This document shows, in pieces, positions 31,702-41,503 of a stretch of DNA of 61,049 bases. The position numbers and the translations under genes were made by a program. The notes under the pieces are model-generated. The model searched no databases. It was not told the DNA's origin and saw nothing but the letters and a program-made list of their open reading frames with translations. Source of the DNA: Acidobacteriota bacterium (GTDB lineage Bacteria; Acidobacteriota; Terriglobia; Bryobacterales; Bryobacteraceae); contig JACQZS010000252.1 of assembly GCA_016213725.1 (NCBI GenBank), forward strand, positions 1 through 61,049, in the 5' to 3' direction. Position 1 is the stretch's first letter. Each line of letters starts with the position of its first letter.

Positions 31702-32520
31702 GTTCTCCGTCGTCCGAAGGTAAGCCAGCGCCCGCACCAGGCCCTGTCCAGGCGAGTAGACCGCCGACGTGATCTCGCCGGATTCTTTCTCTCCACTCAG
31801 CACCTTCGTGCCCGCCGCTGGAACTTCCGTGCCCGAAATGGCCAGTGCGCACAGCGTCCTGTTCACGTGTCCGCGCGAGCGCACCCGCTCCACAATCTCC
31901 TGCCCCAGATAGCAGCCCTTGTTGAAGTGCAGCGCCTGCGCCAGGCGCGTTTCCTGCGCCAGGTTCGCTTCGGTGATGTCCGCTCCATAGCGCGCCACGC
32001 CATTCTCCACCCGCACCGTCTCTGCTTCCGCCGCGCTGGCCGGCACGCAGCCCTGGGCCACAAGCGAGGCGATGGTCGCATCGCGCTCCGGCGCCGGAAT
32101 CACGATGCGGTAGCCCGGCTGGCCCGTCAGCGTGCTGCGAAACACCGCCCCGGCTGCCGCTGCCGGCGCCGCCGGCCCGGCCACCTCCAATTCGGCCGTG
32201 GAGAGGGTTGCGTCTTCCAAAGTCACGTCGTCCGCGATAATGTAGCGGTCCAGGTGCGCGAAGATCTTCTCGCGCGCCTCCGGCTCCACATCCAACAGCA
32301 GGTGGTCCTCCCCACAGTAGATCCAAACGTCGCTCAGAATGCGCCCCTGGGCGTTGAGAAAGAAGGCATAGCGCGTGTCGCCCGGCTCCATCTCCTGCAC
32401 GTGGTTCGTCGTCATGGCGTGCAGCAGCCGCTTGCGGTCTTCCCCGGTAGCGCGGATGCGCCCGCGGGCGGAGTAGTCCACCACGGCCGCGCCGTTGTGC
32501 AGTGCTTCGTAACCGTTCAT
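31657..32520 (-). CDS. ygfZ: YgfZ/CAF17-like folate-dependent Fe-S cluster protein
   Basis: A 287-residue protein of the GcvT/YgfZ fold. The signature loop KGCYLGQEIVERVRSRGHVNR is clear (family signature K-G-C-Y-x-G-Q-E), following VENGVARYGADITEANLAQE. The N-terminus has DYSARGRIRATGEDRKRLLHAMTTNHV and NAQGRILSDVWIY, typical of the folate-binding domain. Family members assist assembly or repair of certain Fe-S enzymes using tetrahydrofolate. It is 4 nt downstream of a small membrane-protein gene in the same operon, and its 3' end overlaps the convergent PHP gene by 45 bp. Confidence 0.88.
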   Translation of the reverse strand: MNGYEALHNGAAVVDYSARGRIRATGEDRKRLLHAMTTNHVQEMEPGDTRYAFFLNAQGRILSDVWIYCGEDHLLLDVEPEAREKIFAHLDRYIIADDVTLEDATLSTAELEVAGPAAPAAAAGAVFRSTLTGQPGYRIVIPAPERDATIASLVAQGCVPASAAEAETVRVENGVARYGADITEANLAQETRLAQALHFNKGCYLGQEIVERVRSRGHVNRTLCALAISGTEVPAAGTKVLSGEKESGEITSAVYSPGQGLVRALAYLRTTENLAVAGNAAQAVQQG

Positions 32521-32524
32521 GGGA

Positions 32525-32872
32525 TTACCGCGCGATGTTGCTATAGTACAGCCCGATCAGCACGGTGACGACGGCCGAAACCAGCGCGCCCTTGCGCCAC
32601 CGGGCCGCTTTCTCCGCCGGCGCAGTACCCCGCGCCAGCAGCACCACCATCGTGATCACGTGCAGCGCCAGCAGGATCTTGATGCCGATCAGCGCGTGCC
32701 AGCCCGCCGGCGCCCCCTTCATACGGGTCATGAAGTTGAAGGCCCCGGTCAAAGCCAGCAGGACGCCGGAAAGCACCGCCGCGCCGCGGTATTGCCGCAC
32801 CCGGCCGGCCGCCAGCAATCCCAGCAGCACCAGGCCCAGGCCCAAATGAATGTAAAGGACAGCGTTTGTCAT
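32525..32872 (-). CDS. Small four-helix membrane protein
   Basis: A 115-residue integral membrane protein with four predicted helices: YIHLGLGLVLLGLLAAG, AVLSGVLLALTGAFNFM, WHALIGIKILLALHVITMVVLLA and ALVSAVVTVLIGLYYS. His9 in the first and two His in the third helix are placed as in heme or copper membrane proteins (CopD/SirB-like layouts), which is only a suggestion. It is the first gene of a two-gene operon with the YgfZ-like gene. On its strand TATAGA ends 9 nt before the ATG and overlaps the -10 of the divergent MBL gene. Confidence 0.75.
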   Translation of the reverse strand: MTNAVLYIHLGLGLVLLGLLAAGRVRQYRGAAVLSGVLLALTGAFNFMTRMKGAPAGWHALIGIKILLALHVITMVVLLARGTAPAEKAARWRKGALVSAVVTVLIGLYYSNIAR

Positions 32873-32881
32873 GAGGTTCTC

Positions 32882-32889
32882 TCTATACT
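32882..32889. promoter_or_regulatory. Overlapping divergent -10 elements (bidirectional promoter)
   Basis: The 20-bp gap between two divergent start codons holds TCTATACT. Rightward it gives TATACT (32884-32889), and leftward TATAGA (32887-32882). Each ends 9 nt before an ATG (32899 rightward, 32872 leftward). Confidence 0.55.
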
Positions 32890-32898
32890 GATGTGGAA

Positions 32899-33534
32899 AT
32901 GCTCCACGAGATTCTGCCCAGCGGCATGTTGCAGTGCAATTGCTCCGTTTTCGGCGACGAAACCACCCGTGAAGCCATCGTCATCGACCCCGGCGACGGC
33001 ACAGACCTCCAGCGCCTCCTCGCCTACCTCAAGCTCCAGGGCCTCGCCGTCAAGGCCATTTTCATCACTCACGCCCACATCGACCACATCGGCGCCGCCA
33101 ACAAGCTCAAGGCGCTCACCGGCGCCCCCGTCTACATGAACCCCTCTGACCAGGAGCTCGCAGACCACATCGCCATCCAGGCCCAATGGCTGGGCATGCC
33201 GGAGCCCGACCGCCCCGAAATCGACACCCCCGCCCTCGACGGCGACACCCTCACCCTCAACGAAACGCCCTTTCACATTCTCCACACCCCCGGCCACACC
33301 CAGGGCAGCGCCTGCGTCTACGCCCCGACCCTCAATCTTCTGATCGCCGGCGACACGCTCTTCCGCGACTCCGTGGGCCGCACCGACCTCCCCGGCGGCA
33401 ATCCCCGCCAGATCCTCGCCTCCATCCACACCCGCCTCCTCACCCTGCCCGCCGACACCCGCGTCATCTGCGGCCACGGGCCAGCCACCACCATCGGCCG
33501 CGAAAAGGAACGCAACCCGTTCCTCCAGGATTAA
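32899..33534 (+). CDS. MBL-fold metallohydrolase (glyoxalase II-like)
   Basis: A 211-residue protein with the metallo-beta-lactamase fold. Metal-binding motif FITHAHIDHIGAAN, followed by HILHTPGHTQGSACVY, GDTLFRDSVGRTDLPGG and a final RVICGHGPATTIGREK. The spacing is that of the short glyoxalase-II/YcbL-like hydrolases that hydrolyse thioesters such as S-lactoylglutathione or related thiols. Which thiol this organism uses is not visible. The start could be GTG 32893 or ATG 32899; I prefer the ATG because the -10 hexamer is 9 nt upstream of it. The PqaA-like gene follows after 3 nt, so they form one operon. Confidence 0.9.
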   Translation: MLHEILPSGMLQCNCSVFGDETTREAIVIDPGDGTDLQRLLAYLKLQGLAVKAIFITHAHIDHIGAANKLKALTGAPVYMNPSDQELADHIAIQAQWLGMPEPDRPEIDTPALDGDTLTLNETPFHILHTPGHTQGSACVYAPTLNLLIAGDTLFRDSVGRTDLPGGNPRQILASIHTRLLTLPADTRVICGHGPATTIGREKERNPFLQD

Positions 33535-33537
33535 CCC

Positions 33538-34920
33538 ATGCTCCTCCGTACGCTCCTCCTCCTGCTCCTCCCGCTCTGCGCCTTCGCCGGCGAAGATTCC
33601 GCCCTGGACCGCTACATCCGCACGCCAGACCCGGCTTACCGCTACTCCCTCGTCTCCTCCGTGAAGCTCCCCGGCTTCACCATGCATGTCCTCGACATGA
33701 CCTCGCAGCGCTGGCTCACCGAGGCCGAGGTCGACCGCCCCGAGTGGCGCCACTGGCTGGTCCTCTATCAGCCTGACCAGGTGGACCACCGCACGGGCCT
33801 GCTGCTCATCAGCGGCGGCTCCATCACCAGCAAGGCGCCCACCTCGCCCGATCTGCTCCTCTCCACCATGGCCGTGCAGACCAAAACCGTGGTGGCCGAC
33901 CTCAAGATGGTCCCCAACGAGCCGCTGAAGTTCGCCGACCTCGCCGAAACCCGCTCCGAGGACGGCATCATCGCCTACACCTGGCGCAAGTTCCTCGAAA
34001 CCGGAGACGAACGCTGGCCCGCCCGTCTGCCCATGACCAAGGCGGCCGTCCGCGCCATGGATACCGTCACCTCCTACTGCGGATCGCTGGCCGCCAATCC
34101 GCTCCGCATCGACCGCTTCGTCGTCGCCGGCGCCTCCAAGCGCGGCTGGACCACTTGGACCACCGCCGCCGTCGATCGCCGCGTCACCGCCATCATTCCG
34201 ATGGTCATCGACGCCCTCAACGTCGACGCCTCTTTCCTCCACCACTTCCGCGCCTACGGCTTCTGGGCTCCCGCCATCGGCGACTATGAACGCGAAGGCA
34301 TCATGCCGTGGCTCGGCACACCACAGTGGCGCAGCCTCATGGAGATCGAGGACCCCTGGGAGTACCGCGACCGCCTGACGATGCCCAAGTTCATCTTCAA
34401 TTCCGGCGGCGACCAGTTCTTCCTGCCCGATTCCTCGCAGTTCTACTTCGACAGCCTGCCCGGCGAGAAGTTCCTGCGCTACGTTCCCAACACCGATCAC
34501 GGCCTCAATTCACCCGACCTCGCCTTCGATCTGCTCGCCGTCTACCAGGCCTTCCTCAACTGCGAGCCGCGCCCGCGCTTCTCCTGGAAGGCCGATCGCT
34601 CCGCCGGGACCATTCGCCTCAAAACGATGGACGAGCCCACGCAGGTGCTGCTCTGGGAAGCCGTCAACCCCGAAGCCCGCGATTTCCGCCTGGAAAAGAT
34701 CGGGCCCGCCTGGAAAAGCCGTCCGCTCAGCGGTGAAAACGGCGTCTACGTCGCCACGCCCGATCCTCCCGCTCAGGGCTTCAAGGCATTCTTCCTCGAA
34801 CTCACCTTCGCCGGCGGCGGCTCCGCTCCCTTTCGCTTCACCACCGAAGTGGTGGTCACCCCGGACGTCTACCCATTCGACGCCCCGGCGGCTCCCACGG
34901 CCAGGCGCAAAACCCGTTGA
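33538..34920 (+). CDS. Secreted PhoPQ-activated pathogenicity-related (PqaA-like) alpha/beta hydrolase
   Basis: A 460-residue protein with signal peptide MLLRTLLLLLLPLCAFAGE. It is of the PqaA_type family: YRYSLVSSVKLPGFTMHVLDMTSQ, GLLLISGGS, RSEDGIIAYTWRKFLETGDERWPARLPM, then VVAGASKRGWTTWTTAAVD where the Ser is the expected nucleophile. Later come PKFIFNSGGDQFFLPDSSQFYFD and YVPNTDHGL with the candidate Asp and His. The name comes from a Salmonella gene controlled by PhoPQ; in environmental bacteria the enzyme is an uncharacterised secreted hydrolase. A C-terminal beta module (about 345-450) resembles an immunoglobulin-like extension. Directly downstream of the MBL gene. Confidence 0.88.
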   Translation: MLLRTLLLLLLPLCAFAGEDSALDRYIRTPDPAYRYSLVSSVKLPGFTMHVLDMTSQRWLTEAEVDRPEWRHWLVLYQPDQVDHRTGLLLISGGSITSKAPTSPDLLLSTMAVQTKTVVADLKMVPNEPLKFADLAETRSEDGIIAYTWRKFLETGDERWPARLPMTKAAVRAMDTVTSYCGSLAANPLRIDRFVVAGASKRGWTTWTTAAVDRRVTAIIPMVIDALNVDASFLHHFRAYGFWAPAIGDYEREGIMPWLGTPQWRSLMEIEDPWEYRDRLTMPKFIFNSGGDQFFLPDSSQFYFDSLPGEKFLRYVPNTDHGLNSPDLAFDLLAVYQAFLNCEPRPRFSWKADRSAGTIRLKTMDEPTQVLLWEAVNPEARDFRLEKIGPAWKSRPLSGENGVYVATPDPPAQGFKAFFLELTFAGGGSAPFRFTTEVVVTPDVYPFDAPAAPTARRKTR

Positions 34921-34936
34921 GGCCCGGCCGGCTCCG

Positions 34937-35947
34937 CTACCGCGCCGAGTAGTTCCGTTCGTAGTAGTTCTGATACTCGCCCGAGCGCACCCGCGAGATC
35001 CAGCCTGGATTGGCCTTGTACCACGCAATGGTCTCGCGCAGCCCCTCTTCGAAAGGCATCAGCGCCTGCCAGCCGGTGGCCTGCTCCAGTTTCTCCGTGG
35101 TGATGGCGTAACGCCGGTCGTGGCCCGGCCGGTCTTTCACCGTGGTCATCAGCGAATGCGGCTTGCCGCAGGCGTCCAGGATCATCTCCACAACCGTGCG
35201 GTTCGGCAGCGCGCGCGACCCGCCCACGTTGTAGATCTCGCCCGGGGCGCCCTTGGTCAGCGCCGCCCAGATCGCCCGGCAGTGGTCGTCCACATACAGC
35301 CAGTCCCGCACCTGCATGCCGTCGCCGTAAATCGGCAGCGGCTTGTCTTCCAGCGCGTTCGAGATCATCAGCGGGATCAGCTTCTCGGGGAACTGGAACG
35401 GGCCGTAGTTGTTCGATGCGCGTGTCACCGTCACGGCCATCTTGAAGGTCGTGCAATAGGAGAGCGCCAGCAGGTCTGATCCGGCCTTGGAGGCCGAGTA
35501 AGGACTCGACGCCCGCAGCGGGTAGTTCTCGTCGGCGTCGTGCGGCTCGTCGATGCTGCCGTACACTTCGTCGGTGGAGACGTGCAGAAACCGGGGCGTC
35601 TTGGCCGCGCGCGCCGCCTCCAGCATCGAAAACGTCCCCCGCACGTTCGTCTCGACAAAGGCCCCCGGGCCCAGAATCGAGCGGTCCACGTGCGATTCGG
35701 CCGCAAAGTGCACAATGGCGTCCGGCGTCTCCTCTTCCAGCAGCCGCGCCGCCAGCGTCGTGTCGCAGATGTCGCCCTGCACGAAGCGGTGGCGCGCGTC
35801 GCCTTCCACCGATGTCAGGTTCTCCAGATTGCCGGCGTAGGTCAGCTTGTCCAGATTCACCAGACGCGCCACCCAGTTTTCCTTCAGCGCAAGGCGGACG
35901 AAGGCGCTGCCGATGAAGCCCGCGCCGCCGGTGACCAACAGTCTCAT
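34937..35947 (-). CDS. rfbB: dTDP-glucose 4,6-dehydratase
   Basis: A 336-residue extended short-chain dehydrogenase. It has the NAD-binding start LLVTGGAGFIGSAFVRL, HFAAESHVDRSI, FLHVSTDEVYG, the YSASKAGSDLL active-site Tyr/Lys, RASNNYGPFQFPEKLIPLMI and the DHCRAIWAALTKG / GGSRALPNRTVVEMI tail. It converts dTDP-glucose to dTDP-4-keto-6-deoxyglucose. It is the last gene of the operon rfbA-rfbC-rfbB read leftward, and its ATG overlaps the rfbC stop by 4 nt. Length and motifs are normal for RmlB. Confidence 0.97.
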   Translation of the reverse strand: MRLLVTGGAGFIGSAFVRLALKENWVARLVNLDKLTYAGNLENLTSVEGDARHRFVQGDICDTTLAARLLEEETPDAIVHFAAESHVDRSILGPGAFVETNVRGTFSMLEAARAAKTPRFLHVSTDEVYGSIDEPHDADENYPLRASSPYSASKAGSDLLALSYCTTFKMAVTVTRASNNYGPFQFPEKLIPLMISNALEDKPLPIYGDGMQVRDWLYVDDHCRAIWAALTKGAPGEIYNVGGSRALPNRTVVEMILDACGKPHSLMTTVKDRPGHDRRYAITTEKLEQATGWQALMPFEEGLRETIAWYKANPGWISRVRSGEYQNYYERNYSAR

Positions 35948-36486
35948 TTGTGCTGCAACTCCCAGTCGTAGTTGATCCCCGGCTCGTTGTAGGCGATGCG
36001 CCCCTCGTCGGCCGGATTGTAGATGCGGTTGGTGAGGTACACCAGCATGGCGGGGTCCCTGCCGATCACCTTATATCCGTGGCCCACGCCCGGCGGTATC
36101 AGAATCTGCCACGGCCGGAGCTGTCCCACGTAGATCGTGTTCTTCACGCCGTAGGTGGGCGAATCCGGGCGCAGGTCCACCAGCGCCACCTGGAACATGC
36201 CCTGCGTCACCACCCACAGGTCCGTCTGGTGCAGATGGAAGTGGAACGCCTTGATGGCCGCCGGATACGTCAGCGCCGCGCTCACCTGAGTCGACTCCGG
36301 CGGGAACTCCGCCGCCAGGCCCTGGCCGAAGCGCGCTATCTCCAGGAAGTAGCCGCGATCGTCGGCCCATAGCGCGTGCGGCTGCACCCGCACGCCGTCG
36401 ATCAGGTTCTTCGAATCGGGCTGCAGGATGACGTGGCCGATGCCAAACGCACAGCTCGGAATCTTGATTTCTGGAATACTCGACAT
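35944..36486 (-). CDS. rfbC: dTDP-4-dehydrorhamnose 3,5-epimerase-like protein
   Basis: A 180-residue RmlC-type cupin. Recognisable parts are DGVRVQPHALWADDRGYFLEIARFG, AIKAFHFHLHQTDLWVVTQGMFQVALVDLRPDSPTYG, and PPGVGHGYKVIG followed by VYLTNRIYNPADEGRIAYNEP. The catalytic His/Asp pair sits in the KAFHFHLHQTD segment. The N-terminal ~25 residues (FGIGHVILQPDSKNLI) are slightly longer than in typical RmlC. It could therefore be an epimerase on a related dTDP-4-keto sugar. It lies between rfbA (13-nt gap) and rfbB (4-nt overlap). No rfbD is in the cluster. Confidence 0.85.
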   Translation of the reverse strand: MSSIPEIKIPSCAFGIGHVILQPDSKNLIDGVRVQPHALWADDRGYFLEIARFGQGLAAEFPPESTQVSAALTYPAAIKAFHFHLHQTDLWVVTQGMFQVALVDLRPDSPTYGVKNTIYVGQLRPWQILIPPGVGHGYKVIGRDPAMLVYLTNRIYNPADEGRIAYNEPGINYDWELQHK

Positions 36487-36499
36487 CTTCTGTTCTTGA

Positions 36500-37228
36500 C
36501 TACTCCGCTTTCTGCCTGCTCTGCGATACCAGGTTGGAGGCCCGCAACAACGAATCGAAGGTGCCGGCGTCCGTCCACCAGCCCTCCAGGAAGCTGAACG
36601 CCAGGCTCCGTTCGCGGATGTAGGCGTTGTTCACATCGGTGATTTCCAGCTCGCCGCGCGAGGAAGGCTCCAGCGTCTTCACCTTGTCGAACACCGTGGC
36701 GTCGTACATGTAGATGCCCGTCACGGCGTAGTTGGACTTGGGCTGCTTCGGCTTTTCCTCGATGTTCACCACGTTGCCCTTCAGAATCTCGGCCACGCCG
36801 AACCGTTCCGGGTCGTGCACTTCCTTCAGCAGAATGCGCGCGCCGCTCTCCTGCTTGCGGAAATCGCTCACCGCCCCGGCGATGTCCTTTTCGATGATGT
36901 TATCGCCCAGGATGACGCAGATCTTCTGCCCGTCGGCGAAGTGCTCGGCCAGCGACAGCGCATCTGCAATGCCGCCTTCCCCCTCCTGGTAGGTGTAGTT
37001 CAGACTCGTGAGCCCAAATTGCCGGCCGTTGCCCAGTAGCTGCAGAAAGTCCCCCGCATAGCCACCGCCCGTGACGATCAGAATGTCCCGGATCCCGGCA
37101 TCCACCAGCGCCTGGATCGGGTAGTAGATCATCGGCTTGTCGTAGATCGGCAGCAGGTGCTTGTTCGTGATCTTGGTCAGCGGGTACAGGCGGGTCCCCT
37201 TGCCCCCGGCGAGAATTACGCCCTTCAT
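36500..37228 (-). CDS. rfbA: Glucose-1-phosphate thymidylyltransferase (short form)
   Basis: A 242-residue nucleotidyltransferase that makes dTDP-glucose from glucose-1-phosphate and dTTP. It opens MKGVILAGGKGTRLYPLTK, the nucleotide-binding signature, followed by NKHLLPIYDKPMIYYP, VTGGGYAGDFLQLLG, CVILGDNIIEKDI, NVVNIEEKPKQPKSNYAVTGIYMYD and SRGELEITDVN. It is about 45 residues shorter than classical RmlA, lacking the C-terminal allosteric helices, as in the short bacterial and archaeal branch. AAGGAGG lies 9 nt upstream of the ATG, unlike the leaderless genes nearby. First gene of the rfbACB operon. Confidence 0.96.
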   Translation of the reverse strand: MKGVILAGGKGTRLYPLTKITNKHLLPIYDKPMIYYPIQALVDAGIRDILIVTGGGYAGDFLQLLGNGRQFGLTSLNYTYQEGEGGIADALSLAEHFADGQKICVILGDNIIEKDIAGAVSDFRKQESGARILLKEVHDPERFGVAEILKGNVVNIEEKPKQPKSNYAVTGIYMYDATVFDKVKTLEPSSRGELEITDVNNAYIRERSLAFSFLEGWWTDAGTFDSLLRASNLVSQSRQKAE

Positions 37229-37279
37229 TTCGATTTCCTCCTTCGCCCGATCGTGAAAACTATAGCGAAACTATCATGG

Positions 37280-37285
37280 TACACT
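37280..37285 (+). promoter_or_regulatory. Extended -10 for the cupin gene
   Basis: TGGTACACT (TG at 37277-37278, TACACT 37280-37285) ends 9 nt before the GTG at 37295. The expected transcript has almost no leader. Confidence 0.5.
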
Positions 37286-37294
37286 ACCCCTGCC

Positions 37295-37642
37295 GTGACC
37301 CCATTTGACTGGAATTCCATCCCCCGCGAACAACTGAACCCGAATCTGGTCCGCCAGGCCATCCATACCCCGCAGATGACCATCGCCCGCCTCGAACTGG
37401 CGGCCGGCGGCGCCGTGCCCGCTCACTCCCATCACAACGCCCAGGTATCCATGGTGCTTACGGGACGGCTGCGCTTCCTGGTCGACGGCCGCGAAGTTCT
37501 CGTCGGTCCCGGACAGGTATTGGAACTGCCGCCGCACGTCCCGCACGGAGTGGAGGTGCTCGAGGATGCCACGGTGATCGATCTCTTCACCCCGCCCCGC
37601 CAGGACTGGATCACCGGCGACGATGCCTACTTGCGCGGGTAA
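37295..37642 (+). CDS. Single-domain cupin protein
   Basis: A 115-residue beta-barrel of the cupin_2 type. The metal site is in PAHSHHNAQVSMVLTGRLRF (His-His with the downstream Gln/Glu) and LPPHVPHGVEVLEDATVIDLF (distal His). It begins VTPFDWNSIPREQLNPN and ends with PPRQDWITGDDAYLRG, features of small cupins often found near carbohydrate or quercetinase-like genes. Activity is unknown. The start is GTG 37295; the open frame extends upstream to 37157, but that part is antisense to rfbA. The extended -10 lies just ahead. The 3' end overlaps the convergent FG-GAP gene by 16 bp. Confidence 0.85.
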   Translation: MTPFDWNSIPREQLNPNLVRQAIHTPQMTIARLELAAGGAVPAHSHHNAQVSMVLTGRLRFLVDGREVLVGPGQVLELPPHVPHGVEVLEDATVIDLFTPPRQDWITGDDAYLRG

Positions 37643-38556
37643 ACCCTGCGCACCTCGCTCGGCGTCACCGCCCATACCGCTCCGTCCACTGCGAACAGCT
37701 TCAGCACCGCGAAGCCTCTGGCGATCTCCGTCCGCCGCCATCCGCCTTCCGCCGGCTCCTCCAGCACCACCCCGTCCGCATGGCCGATCAGCACTCCCTC
37801 TGCCACCGCTGCCAGCGCTTTCGGCTCATCCAGCGGCGCCAGCCGCTGCTCCAGCCAAAGCTGCTTCACGTCCTGCGGCGGGGTGAAGACGGCAATCCGG
37901 GCCTGCCGCGCGGCACTCTCCGCCCAGAACAGCTTCCCATTCCGCCACAGCGCGAAGGCCGCTCGAGCCGCCTTCGGCGTGTCCTGAAACAGATTGATGG
38001 CGAACAGCCGCCAGGCCACATCCAGCGCGCCCGGGTTTCGTACCCAGTAGTTGCCCAGGAATAGGTCTTCCAGACCGTCGCCGTCCACGTCGTGGGCCAG
38101 CAGCCCTTCCTGCTCGGACGCGGTGTAGATCGAGTAAAGCTCCTTGGATTCGAAGCCGGGAAAGAGATACAGCCGCAGTTGCGCGTGCAGGTGCGGCAGC
38201 AGCACGCCGCGCCTCCCGCCCAGCGTGAACGGCAGGCAGTCCTGAAAGTCGGTCTCGGCCTCCACGGCGCGCGCCGTCCACCGCGGCGCCTTCAGCCACA
38301 GCAGCGCGCCCAGCCCCGGCTTTTCCTGCACCAGCAGGTCCTCGCGGCCGTCGCCATCCACATCTGCCGCGCAGCCCCCTGGCCCGAAGCCGGCCTTTCC
38401 ACTCAACACCCGCGGACGCCCGCCGCTCAGGTCCCACTCCAGGAGCCGGTCTCCCCACGTCACGATGCGTTGCGGCGAGTGCAGAACGGCCGCTCCGCGA
38501 ATCTCCTCTCCCCAGGCCGCGCCGGCCAGCGCCAGCAGAATGGCAGCGAAACGCAT
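37627..38556 (-). CDS. Secreted FG-GAP/VCBS-repeat protein
   Basis: A 309-residue protein with signal peptide MRFAAILLALAGAAWGEE. Two calcium-binding FG-GAP-type loops are evident: ADVDGDGREDLLVQ and HDVDGDGLEDLFLGNYW, each D-x-D-x-D-G-x-E-D. Between and after them are beta strands in the rhythm of a small beta-propeller (TWGDRLLEWDLSGGR, AALWRNGKLFWAES). This suggests an extracellular binding protein without catalytic residues; no partner is evident. Its 3' end overlaps the convergent cupin gene by 16 bp. Confidence 0.75.
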   Translation of the reverse strand: MRFAAILLALAGAAWGEEIRGAAVLHSPQRIVTWGDRLLEWDLSGGRPRVLSGKAGFGPGGCAADVDGDGREDLLVQEKPGLGALLWLKAPRWTARAVEAETDFQDCLPFTLGGRRGVLLPHLHAQLRLYLFPGFESKELYSIYTASEQEGLLAHDVDGDGLEDLFLGNYWVRNPGALDVAWRLFAINLFQDTPKAARAAFALWRNGKLFWAESAARQARIAVFTPPQDVKQLWLEQRLAPLDEPKALAAVAEGVLIGHADGVVLEEPAEGGWRRTEIARGFAVLKLFAVDGAVWAVTPSEVRRVYPRK

Positions 38557-38718
38557 CTCTCCAGCGTAGCCGCAGTCGGCCGCGCGGAGCCATGGCTCGA
38601 ATCGGCGCTGCCCCTTGCCGGAAGCCGTCCCCGGAGAGTGATCGGAGATTGCGACGCCCGCGGCGCAGTCCTCCCCGCGCCGGCGAATCCATCCGGGTGA
38701 GTGCCCGCGGGAGGATCG

Positions 38719-40470
<1,752 letters not shown>

Positions 40471-40545
40471 AGCCGGAACCTCCCGTGCACCGGCAGCATA
40501 TCAGGACGCGATGACGCCCGCAGCGGCCCTCTTCCGCGCCCGCCT

Positions 40546-41313
40546 TCACGCCATCAGGCCGTGCAGCAGTGACCCCACCCTGGCGCTGCTCTTCTCAAAC
40601 CACAGCCTCACGGCGTTGCCGTTCATCACGGCGCCCATCTCTTTCTCCGGGATGCCGAGCTTGCCTGAGCGCAGCAGTTCAATCTCGGACTTGTAAATGG
40701 ACTCCTCCACCATCACCGGGAAATTGCTCCCGTAGACCAGCCGCCGCGGACCCAGCGTGTCGTACAGCGCGCCAATGCGCTTTTCCAGCCCCGAATAGGG
40801 CGCCTGCGACTCCTTGTGCATGCCCGAGATCTGAACCACGATGTTCGGCCGCTTCTCGAAGCCCGGCCCGCCCAGATGCGTCAGCTGCAGCGTCGTCTTC
40901 TCATGATCGGAAGCGAAAGCGTTGATGGCGGCGGTCTCGGCCGCGGGGAACGGCGAGGAAATCACCAGGTGCAACCCGAGCTGCGCCGCCCAATCCCACA
41001 ACTTCCGGTGCGTGAGCACCGTCGCCGACGTGAAGCGGATGCCTCGAAACGCGCCCGTCTTCGTCCAGCGCGTGATATCGTCCATGGCCGCCGGCGCATC
41101 CACGTCCACCAGGAAGACCCCGGCGAACCGCTGCGGCCGCTTCTTCACGATGGACGCAATGTAGCTGTTGTCGTACTCCCCCAGATGCTCCGCGATCACC
41201 GTGCGCGCCACGCCGTAGCGGTCCATGACGGCGTCGAGATCCTCCACCGGTTTGTACTTCCTCAGGCCGCAATGTGCGTAGGCGTCCGTGATAGGCATGA
41301 ATCCATTCTGCAT
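40546..41313 (-). CDS. Amidohydrolase-2 family (TIM-barrel metal-dependent hydrolase)
   Basis: A 255-residue protein of the amidohydrolase_2 superfamily. It begins with MPITDAYAHCG, where the usual DxHxH is reduced to DAYAHCG, then LDAVMDRYGVARTVIAEHLGEYDN, RFAGVFLVDVDAPAAMD and FRGIRFTSATVL. LQLTHLGGPG and RLVYGSNFPVMVEESIY (the catalytic-Asp position is occupied by Asn) follow. The altered metal-binding residues hint at a changed activity. It lacks a signal peptide. The frame continues upstream to 41637, but the domain begins at ATG 41313 or ATG 41298; I list the first. Confidence 0.72.
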   Translation of the reverse strand: MQNGFMPITDAYAHCGLRKYKPVEDLDAVMDRYGVARTVIAEHLGEYDNSYIASIVKKRPQRFAGVFLVDVDAPAAMDDITRWTKTGAFRGIRFTSATVLTHRKLWDWAAQLGLHLVISSPFPAAETAAINAFASDHEKTTLQLTHLGGPGFEKRPNIVVQISGMHKESQAPYSGLEKRIGALYDTLGPRRLVYGSNFPVMVEESIYKSEIELLRSGKLGIPEKEMGAVMNGNAVRLWFEKSSARVGSLLHGLMA

Positions 41314-41503
41314 CCATTCTTCGGTCGGGTCTCCCCGGCTGCCGCAAACGCCTGCTCGCCCCCGGGCCAGCCTCTGCGCAACGTTCCTGGGCCGGCGCGG
41401 CTCCAACAACGGCGCCAGGAGTCGGCGAACGGCGCCAGGATTCGGCCCCCACTCTGCGGAGGTGGTTTCCAAGAAAACAGGAGTATGAGATCGTGTTATC
41501 GGA

